64,000 bases of DNA, taken from positions 227,548,777 to 227,612,776 of the forward strand of contig CM071568.1 of NCBI GenBank assembly GCA_036426205.1, given 5' to 3'. Each line of letters begins with the position of its first letter. Position 1 is the first letter of the stretch. Made by a program: the position numbers and the translations under genes. Below, one piece after another: positions 10,923-22,240 of this stretch. Below the pieces are notes generated by a model that was not told where the DNA came from, ran no database searches, and saw nothing but the letters and a program-made list of their open reading frames with translations. The DNA is from Ascaphus truei. Taxonomy: Eukaryota; Chordata; Amphibia; Anura; Ascaphidae.

Positions 10923-11889
10923 TGTCACGCCTGTATGCCCGCAGACCTGGCAAGACCCCAATACTGAGGTGGGAACGGTATTACACCACACACCCACAGC
11001 AGTGGGAGCAAGCCCGGAGTGTGGTATAGCGTTGCTGGGCCTGTTGAGTGAGTGGTTAAGATACTTGCAATGTCTTGAAGTGTTAAGCGTAAGAATGGTC
11101 TTGTCCGTGTGCCAATGTCCAGGGGTCCAGAGTAGAGTAGTCAGAGTTCAAAGCCAGGTCCAAGGATTCCAGAGGTCAGCAAGATAGAGTTCGTAGCAAG
11201 GTTCAAGGGGTACAGAGAGCAGGGTAGTCCAGGACAAGCAGGGGTCAAAGCCAGGGAAATCCAAAGTAACACAGGAGCAGGGTACAGCAGGGACACAGAG
11301 GGAGCACAGCATAGGTCAGCACACACAGGAAAACAGGAACTATGCAGAGCGACGATAGAGAGGACAGACAGAGATTATAAAGGGAGACACACCAATAGGA
11401 GAGAGGGGAGGAGCAGAGAGAGAAGTGGGAGACAACAAGGATAGGTCAGGGAGAGAAGAGGAGGAGACAGAAGGATCAGAGAGTGAGATCGCCTGCAAGG
11501 AATGGGGGGAGGAGTCAGGGGCGTGACAGGGCTTAGAAGAGGAGCGTGTGCGCGCGCCCTCTGTAAGCCGAGGGTGCGCGCGCACAGACTGCGTCACCAG
11601 ACGAGCGGAGCGCCGCGGGCACCCCAGCGGAGGAGAGCAGAGAACCGGACGGGACCGCCACCGGAGGAGAGGTACGTGCAGCGACACAGGGAGTGACTGG
11701 GAGTGAGGAGTGTTGCCGCAGTGGCTCGGGGACTGTGCGGGTGCGCGCGACCTGCGGGGCATGTGCTGAGGCAATGGGGCAGTGAGAGAGGGAGACGGAG
11801 CGGGACAGGAGTGGATAGGTGTAGAGGGATTGACCAGAGAGGGGACAGAGGAAGAGAAAGAAGGGGAAGGAATCCCCTGAACCGTCACA
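10923..11889 (-). mobile_element. Solo Gypsy-type LTR with perfect TSD
   Basis: A 967-bp sequence with TG...CA ends (TGTCACGCC at the left, CCGTCACA at the right), flanked on both sides by GTTTG (10918-10922 and 11890-11894). It resembles, in the same orientation, the LTR of the Gypsy element at 49591-50410: both hold a CCGGAGTGTGGTAT block near the end that faces the internal region. The likely reading is minus, with a TTTATAATC box. Internal sequence was lost by LTR-LTR recombination. Frames inside (11340-11888 and others) are LTR sequence, not genes. Confidence 0.88.
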
Positions 11890-11894
11890 GTTTG

Positions 11895-12739
11895 GATGTT
11901 AGTTACTTTCTATTTTATCATCTTGTGTGCTCTGTTCTTTCTGTTTATGGAAAATAGTTCACCTGAGGGTAAAACATTGGATTCTAAAAAGTGTTCATTG
12001 TTGTTTTGAACAAGTGCAACTATAAACGGTCAAAAAGTGCCCAGTGGGACATCCAGCTTGACAAATTAGTTAGTACATTAATGTTTTGTCTATATTATTT
12101 CTTCATAAATATGGGTCATTTAGTTCAATACTTTGGCCCAAATATTTTAAGCCTACAACCCTGTCACAGTAAGCACATTTCAGTAGGTCCGACTCTACCA
12201 ATATTTTACTGTCTTATGTATTTCTTCCGCTGCTTAGAGAGAAGGAAGGAAAGAGCCGCTGCAGCCCACAGCATGGGGTGCGTGACATGCATGCGGTGCC
12301 TAAAGGGTTACTACTTAAGAAGCACTTTCACTGCTACTGTGTGTATGTGCTACAGTGCAGTTAAAATTGGTTGTTAACCAGAAGTTCCCAAATAATGATT
12401 ATTTTGCCCTTACTAAGACTGTGTATGTCGTAACTTTAAACGGTGCCTACCAACGGCACTGTGAATTTAAGTCTATTAAAAAAGTCTGGATTCTAGTATT
12501 CAACAATTCAGATAGTGGAGCATTTTTGAATGATAGTAGTGATGCAACGTCCCCATCATTTATATGCTTCATTGAGGAAGGTGAAGATTTTTTTTTCGCT
12601 GTAATTTTGCCAACCCGGTGTGAAACTAAACTGTTGTTTTAGCACATGCTGCTGTTCACTTTAATGGCATTAGAAAAGGCTAAACCACTAGAACAGTTTA
12701 CTAAATAAGGCCCTCTGTATTTTTTTGAGAAAAAGGAGT
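11895..12739. other. No gene seen; dispersed repeat at 12100-12190
   Basis: The block GGGTCATTTAGTTCAAT...TTTTAAGCCTACA recurs, slightly diverged, at 33038-33095, so it belongs to an unnamed dispersed repeat. The frame 12355-12642 has no recognisable domain. Confidence 0.45.
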
Positions 12740-13640
12740 CTAAGAAAAGTGTGGAGTTAGAACAAGAAGGAGTTGAAAAACATAAAGGGAAACAAGGTAT
12801 ATGGAAGTACATTGACGTGTTAGGACTTACTACTCATAGCTGCAACGATGAACAGGATTGAAAATGCCACTCAGTGCAAATCTTGCCATATGTTAGTGCA
12901 CTTGGAGCAGCTGCTTCAGAGAGCATACCTCAGTGGGAAATGTGATCAGGTGGTCTCTTTGGAGTCTCAGATTGCTGATCTGAAGAGGCAACTTGCAACA
13001 TTGAGGGACATTGACAATCTTCAAAGGAGTTTAGTGCTCACAGAGCAGGTGTCAGGGCAGGAATGGGGAGACTGATTCCTCTAGCAACCAGGGGAATAGT
13101 TCCTCCAGCACAGGGGGAACTCAGGATACTCAAAGAACAAGAAAGGTTGTGGTGGTAGGGGACTACATTCTTAGGAGGGTAGAAAAGGCAATTTGTTGCT
13201 GGGACCACATGAACCAACAGTTTGCTGTCTCCCGTGGGCTTGGGTTGTTGGGAGGGGTGGGACTGACCCGGTGGTCTTGGTACATGTAGGCACTAATGAC
13301 AAAGTTAGAGAAAGATGGAGGGTCCTAAAAAATGATTTCAGGGATTTAGGCCACAAACTTAAGGCAAGGACCTCCAAGGTAGTATTTTCTGAAATACTAC
13401 CAGTGTCATGCGCTACTCAAGGGAGACAGTTGGAGCTAGGAGAGGTCAATGCATGGCTACAAAAGTGGTGTAGAAAGGATGATTTTTTTTTTAGCATGGG
13501 AAGTCCTTTTCTGAGAGGTGCTATCTTTATGGTAGACATGGTTTGCACTTCAATGAAGAGAGATCTTCTGTGCTAGAGGGGGTGGGGGGGGGGGGGGGGG
13601 GTATGTTAAAAAGGTTGGATGAGATTTTAAACTAGGAACG
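12740..13640 (+). pseudogene. CR1/L2-type LINE ORF1 remnant (coiled coil + esterase)
   Basis: ORF1 of CR1/L2-like LINEs is a nucleic-acid-binding, oligomerising protein with an SGNH esterase domain. The first part (12848-13075) has a CxxC start and heptad-like Leu repeats. The second (13193-13576) has the esterase blocks HVGTNDK, VLKNDFRDLG, SKVVFSEILPV and VNAWLQKWC. The block I Ser motif GDS is changed to GDY at 13158-13166, which removes the catalytic serine, and several frame changes separate the blocks. No ORF2 follows. Dead fragment. Confidence 0.8.
13584..13601. repeat. Poly-G run (18 G)
   Basis: Eighteen uninterrupted G near the end of the LINE ORF1 remnant. A replication-slippage tract, with possible assembly length error. 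Confidence 0.8.
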
Positions 13641-13929
13641 AGGGAAAAGGGACAAGAAACAGATAATGAACTAGAAATAGATAGAAATGGGGAAATAGCA
13701 GGGAGTCATGGAGGGAGAATGGAAGGAAGTGGGAGTTTGGCAGGCAGTGAGTGAGACACACATTAAATACAGATAATACTAGTAAATTTCTAAAGACTAA
13801 ATACAATTGGATATCTTGTTCCAGGTGACCAAGGATACAGAAACAGGGGAAGTCACGTGAAAAATTCTGGTCCTCAAAATATTCATAAAATCGGTATTCA
13901 AATGAGCCCATACTGTGCCGTGGGGAGGA

Positions 13930-15330
13930 CACTTGGGGCGGGACATATCGTAATCTTTCCCAGTTCTTCTGGCCAGGGGTACACATGGATATTACTAAAT
14001 TCTGTGCGAGCTGCCCAGATTGCCAACTGACCAGCCAGTAGAATTAGAAACTAGCCCCGTTGATTCCCTTACTGTTGGTAGATGTCACATTTGAGAGGGT
14101 GGGAATGGATCTTGTAGGTTCGTTAGAGCCCTTAGTGAAGGGACATAGATTTATTCTGGTGGTGGTGGATTACACTACCCGATATCCGGAAGGTTTCCCC
14201 CTGAGGACCGCTACAGCCAAGAATGTGGTCAATAAATTAGTAGAGTTGTTCTCTAGGGTAGGGCTTGCCAAAGGAACCAACTTCATGACGAACTGATGCA
14301 GGGCGTCCTGAAGTTATTTGACGTGAAGTCGGTAAGAACTTTGGTGAACCCTTCGCCAACGGGTGGGTTTGTGGCGAGGCTCAATCAAACCTTGAAGTCC
14401 ATGATTCGAAAGTTTATTACCTCAGAAAAGAGATTGGGATGAACTGTTTCCCTTCCCGTCTGCTTCTTGCTGTGTAGGAAGGTCCCCAATCCTGTACATG
14501 GTTCTAACAGTTTGAATTATTGTACGGTCATCAACCTTGAGGCATCTTAGAAGAAAAGCCAATCCCTTATAAAAAATGTGGTCAAATATGTTACTGATCT
14601 CAGAGATCGGCTAGAATTAGTGGGTCATTTTGCAAGGAAAATTTTACAGAACTCTCTACATGCTCAGGAGAGATATTACAACTGGCATGCCCGCCTAAGA
14701 GTGTTTCAAGCCAGGGATAGAGTAATGTTACTACTTCCCAGTAGTGAGAGTAAACTTTTGGCGAGGTGGCAAGGGCCCTTTGAGGTTCTACGTTGCATAT
14801 GTGAAGTGAACTATGAGATTGCTCAGCCAGGTTCCAGGAAGAGTAAGCTAATTTACCATGTGAACTTTCTGAAACCTTGGAAAACTGAGGAATCCTTGTT
14901 CATCCACCCAGTCGTCGAGAATACAGATTTTGGTCCCCAGCTTCCTTTAGAAGGAGAGTCATAGAACAAGTCCAAATGGGAAAACAGTTAACAACTGAAC
15001 ACTGACAAGAGCTAGTAGAGCTTGTTGTCCAGTTTAAGCATGTTTTTTCAGAAAGGCAGGGAAAACCCCATCTGATTTTGCATTAAATCATAACTGAGCC
15101 CGGGGTGAAAGTACGGTCTTGCACATACAGGGTACCAGAGAGCAAGAAGGGCATAGTCCGGAAAGAAGTCCAGGAAATGTTAAGACTAGGGGTTATAGAA
15201 GACACCCATAGTGTCTGGTATAGTCCCCTTGTGCTAGTACCCAAGGCAGACAGGGGGAAGTATGGTTCTGTGTAGACCTAAGGAAAGTAAATGCAGTCTC
15301 TTGGAAAAAGAGGCCAGATCCAAAACCAGT
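13930..15330 (+). pseudogene. Gmr1-like Gypsy pol remnant: integrase then RT
   Basis: In order: end of the integrase zinc finger (CASCPDCQ), integrase core (FERVGMDLVGSLEP with the first catalytic Asp; VVVDYTTRYPEGFPLRTATAKN), integrase C-terminal domain (14578-14964; LLPSSESKLLARWQGPFEV, YHVNFLKPW), then the start of reverse transcriptase (EPGVKVRSCTYRVPE, VQEMLRLGVIED, YSPLVLVPKAD). Integrase upstream of RT is the copia-like order of the Gmr1 clade of Ty3/Gypsy. The stretch holding the second integrase Asp is deleted near 14270-14290, and there are several stops and frameshifts. Non-functional. Confidence 0.88.
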
Positions 15331-15369
15331 TTCACCACTCCTATGGGCCTGTTTCAGTTTGTGAAAATT

Positions 15370-16010
15370 CTGTTTGGAATACAAAATTCCAAAGGTTAAT
15401 AAACACATTTCCACACAGAATCTCTGGGACATAACACCTGAGTCGCCCCAAAGGCATCTCCCAGAGCTAGGCTCCCCAATATGCCTTCACTGCCCAGTCC
15501 ACCAGGCCAGTATGGAAGGGCTAAACAGCATGAAGATAACAGCCACTTCAAAGACCACCCGGAGTGCGTCAGGCCTTCCCGCCTGCATGCCTTACTGAGG
15601 TAGTGTGTGTTGCCATGCTGCTTTTTTCATTTCCACAAAGAATCTCTTGGACCTAAAACCGGAATCGTCCCAAAGGCGTTAGTCTTTGGTGGCTGACGAA
15701 AGCTGCCAAGGGTGTTGCCGTTCGCTGATATTTGGTAATGTTACAGTTGCGATATTGTTTCCAATACTGACCAACCCTCTCACCCCCTGTACCATATGTC
15801 AATTTACCCTGACTATAGATTGTAAGATCCTTGAGGCAGGGCTTCTTCTAACACATTGAAGGTCTATACTACTTATTGTAACACAATTTGAATCCTGTCT
15901 GTAAATGTTACTTATGCCCATAATTATATATCTGACTGTTGATGAAGTATTTGTAAACTGAATTTGTATATACATTGTTCATTGAATGCAACCATTATTA
16001 TTATTATAAC
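15370..16010. mobile_element. Insertion splitting the Gypsy RT, with L2-like 3' tail
   Basis: Separates the two halves of the Gmr1-like RT. It holds two diverged direct copies of a block (CATTTCCACA...AATCTC...CGCCCCAAAGGC at about 15406-15460, and again at 15639-15690). At 15818-16010 there is an L2/SINE-type 3' end (TAGATTGTAAGATCCTTGAGG ... ATTATTATTATTATAAC). The 5' boundary is approximate and the class uncertain. Confidence 0.5.
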
Positions 16011-16199
16011 TCAGTTTTTTTCCCTCTCTGTCTCTTGTGTAACAAAATAATTGTATTTAATTGTAGTTGTTCTAAAACTGACTGTAAAGTACTGTGATGC
16101 CCCCTTAAGTGGAGGACTGCATTTACTTAAAAAATAGATAATGATGATTATGGTGATGATAATGATGATGATTATGAACAGGGTATTGCATCCCCCATA

Positions 16200-16512
16200 T
16201 GGGTTATGCAGTTGCATATCGTGACAACATTGTGATATTCAGCAAATACTGGGGATCCCATAAGAACAGACTAAAGGCGGTCTTCAGGTGGGCTTAACCG
16301 CAAAACCAAAGAAATTTGCCTTGGAAAAAGCAGAAACAAATGACCTTGGATATGCCATGGAAGGTTGTAGAGTAAGACCATTAGCCAGGAAGGTAAATGC
16401 CCTGAGAGAAGCTCCCACTCCTCAGACCAAAACACAGGTGCGCTCACTTCTCCGGTTAGCACAGTATTACCATAGGTTTATCCCTCACTACTCTACGGTT
16501 ACGGGAGCCTAA
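16200..16512 (+). pseudogene. Gmr1-like Gypsy RT, C-terminal part
   Basis: Continues the element at 13930. The RT active site is visible as AYRDNIVI at about 16214-16237, where the expected YIDD has become YRDN, losing the second Asp. It is followed by GLTAKPKKFALEKAE, LGYAMEGCRV and VRSLLRLAQYYHRFIPHYS, the RT/RNase H junction. RNase H and the 3' LTR are not found. Dead fragment. Confidence 0.85.
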
Positions 16513-18127
16513 TGCATCCATCTCATGTGCTCCAAAGAACCTTCTTTTCTTTGAACTGTTACATAAATTCTATTTTTTTTTAAACAAGTAAGAGTAAACC
16601 TAAAACAATGTCCTTTCCTATAATAGTCATAAAATACAATACATTAAAAAAAAAAAACTATACTGTAGATATTAAAAATGCCAAATACATTTAGTGGCAA
16701 TAGATAAAGCCCATTCCTTAGGCTATAGAAATGTAGGACAAGAATTGATCTGCCCTGTATAGCTTGCAGCCAGTACAAATGCTAAAATATCACCACTAAT
16801 TTTATTTTCTGTGTCGACGCTAATATGTAATCTAATGACTTTTGTTACTCAGCAGCACCCTCACATTCATTGGGCTTTACATTTATTGGTTTTCATAAAC
16901 AACCTGGTCATTTCTATGCTAATGTTTGTTTGCTTCTTTTAGTTAACGAATACGCTAACCAATACTCCAGGGCAGAGAAATGATAGGAAGCAATTTAAGC
17001 CTGAAATATGTGCTAGGATTTAACTGCATTACTGTAGAAAGTTGGGATATTGTTTCTACATCTTTTTGATATACAGTACAAGGGTGATGAGAAATTGAAT
17101 AATATTCCTATTTAGGTTACAACAGTGTTGAATTAATTATGAATCTAGCTTTGCTATAAAAGAAAGTTTCAGCTGTAGAACAACATATCTTACTGTATAT
17201 TATATACAGGTGCAAATAACTTTGGGGGGGGGGGGGGGGGGAGGGCATTTTAAAATCAGCTTAACCATGCCAATGTTTTAAAATACAGTATGTACATTCT
17301 ACACATATACTCTTCATTTTTATATGGTTTGTTTTTGTTCTAGCATTCATAACGTTTCATACTACTATTCTAACATGAGATTATATTATGACTATATCAC
17401 TATTATGGTTTTGAGTGCATGAAAATTGGGGACTTTCTGGTCCACTATTTTCATCTGGATTGAATGATCGTTAGCTTCTTTTCATATTGCTCTACTTCCC
17501 CTAGTGCACCAACCATATTATAAACTCCATCTGGAGTTCTGGTATCCATCTTTTTTGTTTCTACATTTAGAATCATTACTAATTCCTCTGGTTTCTACAT
17601 TGTCTCAAACACTGAAACACAGACATCTTTTTTTGCACCTGCCATGTAAAATGTCCCTTGAGGCAAATCGTGATATTCAGGCCTGTGTCTTTCACTGGGA
17701 AGCACAATCCATTTGGGTTAATTAATTCCTGTCCACTAATTTCTGGTACTTTCAGTGTCAAAATGGCATGAAAAGCTGGCTATCCCTATGTCAAATGATT
17801 ACATGAGTATGTTTAGATACAAACAGGAGACCTGATAATGAAAACAAAGTGCACATCTATGTTTTGCATCAATGCTTGACAATTCCATCATTTATATAAC
17901 ATTTATGGTAGCTGTTTAATAATATATATGGATACATATGTATTTTATACTTTTTATTTTGATTATTATTCTGCATTTAAGATAAAGAAAGTGAAAATAA
18001 AGAACACAGTATTTTTCCACCAAACATAAAAGAACAGTAGCATGAGATACAAAGTGCACATGTCTATCATCGGCATCAGTTTTCTAAGACATTATATTGA
18101 TCCCTGTACAATAAACACACTACTCAC
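16513..18127. other. No gene seen, intron-like
   Basis: AT-rich sequence downstream of host-gene exon 18128-18224. A run of 18 G lies at 17224-17241. The frames at 17504-17725 and 17579-17761 have no domain. A possible minus-strand acceptor near 17836 reads into a stop after six residues and is not called. Confidence 0.5.
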
Positions 18128-18224
18128 TCCCTCATGCGCTTCAGCTTGGTCTGTGCCATGGTGTCATTGATAGCTCTGGATCTCAAGGGAACTGATGGAG
18201 ACATGTTGGTGGAAACCCCAGTAT
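18128..18224 (-). CDS. Host gene exon C
   Basis: 97 nt on the minus strand. The acceptor is a pyrimidine-rich tract ending TTGATTTGTAG and the donor is GTGAGT. Only one frame is open: two bases (AT) complete a codon begun by exon B to give Asp, then 31 codons including SVPLRSRAINDTMAQTKLKRMR, then two bases (GA), so it ends in phase 2. The Ser-rich to basic character suggests a linker or the start of a helix. Intron to exon B is 548 bp. The protein family is not recognised and the next exon was not found with confidence. Confidence 0.8.
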
Positions 18225-18349
18225 CTACAAATCAACAGAGACGGAGACAGCCTTATTCACCTTTCATTGCACTTTCATCGACCTATGGCACATTGAAAGA
18301 CACATACTGTATATAATGAAGCACTTTGTTTGTTAAAGTGTGCTGAAGT

Positions 18350-18520
18350 TTACATTCATTGGATTATAAACTCTTCAGCTGTGGATACCTTCTCACTTCT
18401 CCGTTTACAACTGTAGCACTCTTTCTATCAGTCTTTCAATTCCTTGCTTAACCAGATTTGTAATTCATTTTGTACAGTGTTAAGTACATGTTCAGCGCTG
18501 CATGATAAGTAATATTATTA
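18350..18520. repeat. Possible degenerate L2-type 3' end in the B-C intron
   Basis: GGATTATAAACTCTTCAGC followed downstream by CAGCGCTGCATGATAAGTAATATTATTA resembles the decayed 3' tail of L2-like LINEs or SINEs, which have GATTGTAAGCTC and GCGCTA landmarks. Weak. Confidence 0.3.
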
Positions 18521-18772
18521 ACTGCAATAGTTAAAGAAATGGGAAAAAAGCGATGTTCTGAAAATAACTCATGGCATTGAGTGTCATATCTTCCTACTAC
18601 AGTTTCCAATTTTATTCTGATAAATCTCCCCCCCCCCCCCGAACATGTCACCTTTAATATACTTTAGTTTTCTTTCCTGATTACTGGCTCCACTGACAGC
18701 TGACAGGTTAAGTGTAGTCACAGGATGTATGGGGAAGCTAAAATTAATCTTCAGAAAAGCTGTCATTCTCAC

Positions 18773-18833
18773 CACAACAGCTGGAAGCCAGTACACGTTC
18801 CAAATGCAGCACCATGTTATTGATATCACTGTC
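18773..18833 (-). CDS. Host gene exon B
   Basis: 61 nt on the minus strand with a strong acceptor (TTTGTTCTATCAACAG, long pyrimidine tract) and donor GTGAGA. In phase 0 it encodes DSDINNMVLHLERVLASSCC plus one base. It starts in phase 0, which matches the end of exon A, and ends in phase 1, which matches the start of exon C. The stretch looks like an amphipathic helix. The intron upstream of it is about 39 kb and filled with transposons. Confidence 0.8.
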
Positions 18834-19019
18834 CTGTTGATAGAACAAATATAAGTAAAATGAGAAATCTATGTCATCCATAACTCTGTGCAGATAGTTT
18901 AACTCTTTCAAATAGAAGATGGTACATCCAAACACCATCACTTGATGATCTTAGCAATTACTGTAGCTATATAATCTAATCGTTTTTGTAGCCAAACACA
19001 GAAGGATTTACCATACATA

Positions 19020-20008
19020 CAGTGGTATGCAGATGTATTCAACCTACAATAATGCATTCACTACCAATAATGTCACAAGTTGCTGAATTACAAATAATGT
19101 ACGTGTATGCACAATTTTTCAAAATAACTAATTTTATTCAAAGCTATAAAGCTGTAACAGTTATACTGAACACTGTTATATGAGGAGAAGGTTAAATGTC
19201 AGCAAAGGAATACGTATTAAGCCCCTTGAGCCAGTATTTGGTAGTAGCACCTTTTGGAGCATTTACTGCTATGAGTCTTTTTGGATAGGTCTCGATTAGC
19301 TTTGCACAGTAGGATGGTGACCTTTTTGCCCAATCTTCATGGGAAAATTGATCCAGTTCTGATACGTTTGTTGGGGATCGTCAATGGACTGCAATCTTCA
19401 AGTCTCACTATAAATATTCGAGTGGATTCAAGTCATGACTTTGACTGGGTCACTAAAGAATGGTAATTCTCTTCTTGTTCAACCACTCCAGTGAAACTTT
19501 GGCTTTGTGTTTCGGGTCATGGTGATGCTGGAATATGAATTTCCTGCCCAGCTTCAGAGTCTTGGCTAACTCAAACATGTTTTCCTCAAGAATTCACCAG
19601 TACTTTGCACCACTACTTTGCACCTCTATCCTCACCAGCTTTCCAGTCCCTGCTGAAAAAAAGCCTCCCCATAACATGATGTTGCCACTAGCATGCTTTA
19701 AAGTTTGATGGAATTGACTTGGTGATGTGCATTGTTTGGCTTGCGCCAGACATAACGCTTGAAATTTAGATTTAAAAAGTTCAATTTTTGACTCGTCTTA
19801 ACACAAAACCTTGTTCCACATGTCTGCAGTATCATCTATATGCTTTTTTTGCCATCAAATATTGAACTTTTTATCTAAATTTCAAGTGTTAAGTCTGGCA
19901 CAAGCTCAACACTACATACAGTATCACCCAGTCAACACCATCCCAATACACACACATTATTTGTAATTCAACAACTTGTGACATTATTGGTAGGGGTGAA
20001 TACAGATG
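19020..20008 (-). mobile_element. Tc1-like transposon copy 2, decayed
   Basis: Flanked by TA on each side. Ends are inverted: CAGTGGTATGCAGATGTATTC at the left, the reverse complement of GGGTGAATACAGATG at the right, with CAATAATGTCACAAGTTG mirrored further in. The body matches a second vertebrate Tc1-like subfamily on the minus strand (CCTTTTGGAGCATTTACTGC, CCCCATAACATGATG), but no frame longer than about 60 codons survives. About 100 bp near the right end is an inverted duplicate of internal sequence (19720-19805 against 19850-19955). Confidence 0.85.
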
Positions 20009-20261
20009 TAGCGCCATTTACTTTCGACGTGGACTCAATTTAAAGCGGATGGAGCGCAGCCGCCTCATGGCCACATATGGTCACGGCCCAGCGGAGAGTG
20101 AATTTCCCAGAAGGATTAATGCAGCTGCGATCCCTGCTTCTGAATGGGATTCCCGCAACGTCAATCCTACCGGGCTACCACCAGTCTGTAAGAGCTGCAC
20201 CGAGACAGTAGAGAGAAGCAGTCCCTCTATCTGTGTCTCTCCGCACAGCTCTCACAGCAGG
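20009..20261. other. No gene seen
   Basis: Short GC-richer stretch. The frame 20049-20321 has no recognisable domain and runs into a MITE. Confidence 0.4.
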
Positions 20262-20525
20262 TCTCTGTTTTTATTATTATTTTTAGTACATAGTATTGAA
20301 GCAGGGGGTCTCCGGAACTGAACCCCATTCATTTCAGGTCCGGGGATCCCCTGCTTCTCGAAGTTAAGACTGTCAGTAACGGGTGCCGATATCACCTGCA
20401 AGTTTAAATCTCCTGTATATTGGGAAGCAGGTGGGTCCCTGGACCTGAAATGGATGGGGTCCAACTTCGGACCCCCCCCCCCCCCGCTTCAATACGTTGT
20501 ACTAAAAATACAAATAAAAGCAAAG
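20262..20525. mobile_element. MITE with TTTTTAGTAC...GAAGC termini
   Basis: The left end (ATTTTTAGTACATAGTATTGAAGCAGG) and the reverse complement of the right end (GTATTTTTAGTACAACGTATTGAAGCGG) are inverted repeats. Arms continue through CCCATTCATTTCAGGTCC. A C run of about 14 lies at 20471-20484. A related copy is at 21978-22240. Confidence 0.7.
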
Positions 20526-20759
20526 CTTCATTATCTTAGTGACTCTGCTAAGATAATGAAGGAGTTAAACCCTCTCACAACCCCCTCCCCACAGGGGGCT
20601 AACAACCAATCTCCCCCCCACCTCCCTCTAGACTAATGCCTATAAGCCAAATGTGACTAATAGTAGTTTTGGGCATTAACTAACATAAAATACACATACA
20701 GTATTTATCAATTTTTTCAAATAAAATACATTTGAAACATAAAACCATTGATTGTCACT

Positions 20760-21196
20760 GTGGATAACTTGTAGTTGCTTCAGGGTAGGTGGTTAGTGGG
20801 TTACAGGAGGGGTTAACTCCTTAATTGCCATAGGGGTTACTACCCGCAAAGGTAATTAAGGGGTTACTGTTTAGTAGCTAGGTTTAAATGGTTGGGCATC
20901 ACCCCTTTATTGGATGTTGGTGTCGGTGAGCATGAGAAGGTGGAGGACAGCCTTCATCCTGGCAGGGATTAGTAACACTTTTATTTACTATTTACTATTT
21001 CAGTGTGTCCACTGATTGCCAGCGTGGGTATCTGTGCCGTCATTGAAGGAATAGGTAACCACAGTGACAATATATGGTTTTAATAGCTAGTGTTTGATTT
21101 TATTGCACAGTAATGTGTATTTTGTTACAGTGAATGTATTTTTTTATGCTTCTCAATGAACAAAAGCGCTATAAGCCAGATTTGGCTAACAGGGCT
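20760..21196. repeat. Long-period repeat family, unit about 555 bp
   Basis: Contains the family landmarks: GGTTAACTCCTTAATTGCC, GGTAATTAAGGGGTTACTG, CCTTCATCCTGGCAGGG, a TGATTGCCAGCGTGGGTATCTGTGCC block and AGATTTGGCTAACAGGGCT. The same blocks recur in the same order at 24821-26290 and 51000-51960. Interrupted at 21197 by a solo LTR. Confidence 0.75.
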
Positions 21197-21541
21197 TGCA
21201 ACAGGGACTTATCACTGTTGAGAAAAACTGTCTCTAGATTCAGCAGTGTGCTGGTTAATTGCACAGGCAATCAACCAGACTCCACCTGGCTGATTAGGAC
21301 TGTTAGAAAAAGCCTGATCTAAGACACAAGAAGGAGATTTCCTTAGTCCACAACTGGATTGACCAGAGGAAAGATGTCTTGATGCACACAGAAGGAATGT
21401 ATGCTGACAGCAAGACAAGGGGACACAACCTCTATACCTGGACACTGACATTTCCATAGCACACAAGGGTGCGGACCCAGGAGAGCAGAGAGGCCTTCCC
21501 CTACAGCTACAATAACAGATAAGAGACTTTCTTGTTGGACT

Positions 21542-21617
<76 letters not shown>

Positions 21618-21815
21618 GGGTGGTAATTATCTTAGCTACCCACCCAGTTAGAGAGGGCTGGAGTAAAGGTGTAGATATTCTCCAAAGCAGAGTAGGCCTT
21701 TATTTTGTTTATTTTGAATGTTTTGTTGTGTTAAAGGAATAGGCGCAATAAAGTCTTATTTAAGTTTCACCTTAAAAACGGTCTCCATTGCATATCTCTG
21801 CACACATCTCCTACA
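21197..21815 (+). mobile_element. Solo LTR with GGGCT target duplication
   Basis: Starts TGCAACAGGG and ends TCTCCTACA, flanked by GGGCT at 21192-21196 and 21816-21820. The insertion interrupts the long-period repeat exactly at AACAGGGCT. It has a polyadenylation signal AATAAA at 21747-21752 about 65 bp from the end and a (GT)n tract inside. The same family occurs at 28039-28577 (+), 59223-60240 (-) and as a fragment at 58937-59091. No internal region remains. Frames inside are not genes. Confidence 0.88.
21543..21614. repeat. (GT)36 microsatellite
   Basis: Seventy-two bases of uninterrupted GT inside the solo LTR. Likely polymorphic. The Cys-Val frame across it is an artefact. Confidence 0.97.
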
Positions 21816-22240
21816 GGGCTATTGCACATTACTGTGTGAGGTGGAGGAATTTCTTGGAGTAGAGGGGATGGGTGAAAGTGGTATTTGCCCCAGGAAGGGT
21901 GGTTCTGCCTTCCTGGGGGGGATGGAGAGGGGGGGGGGTGTTCATTATCTGAGCGGTTAGCCACTAAGGTAATTAAGTTTTGCTTTTATTTGTATTTTTA
22001 GTACACAGTTTTGAAGCAGGGCGTCTCCAGAGGTGGACCCCATTCATTTCAGGTTTTGGGACCCCTGATTCCCAAGATACAGACCTCTCCGGAGGGCCTG
22101 CTTAAATGTCCCGGTCATGTGGGCCGTGACGCAGGTGATTTAAACTTGCAGGAGATACCGATACCAGAGGAGATCTGTATCTCGGGAAGCAATCCAATAG
22201 ATATTGGAACGTGATCTATGGCATGATAATACCAATAAAC
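21816..22240. repeat. Long-period repeat continued, then MITE copy
   Basis: Resumes the repeat interrupted by the solo LTR (GGGCTATTGCACATTACTGTG, GGTAATTAAG). From about 21978 it reads into a second copy of the TTTTTAGTAC/GAAGCAGG MITE with the shared CCCATTCATTTCAGG and TTTAAACTTGCAGGAGAT blocks. Confidence 0.6.

Noticed and set aside
21545..21742. Cys-Val repeat protein
   Set aside because: Translation of the (GT)36 microsatellite.
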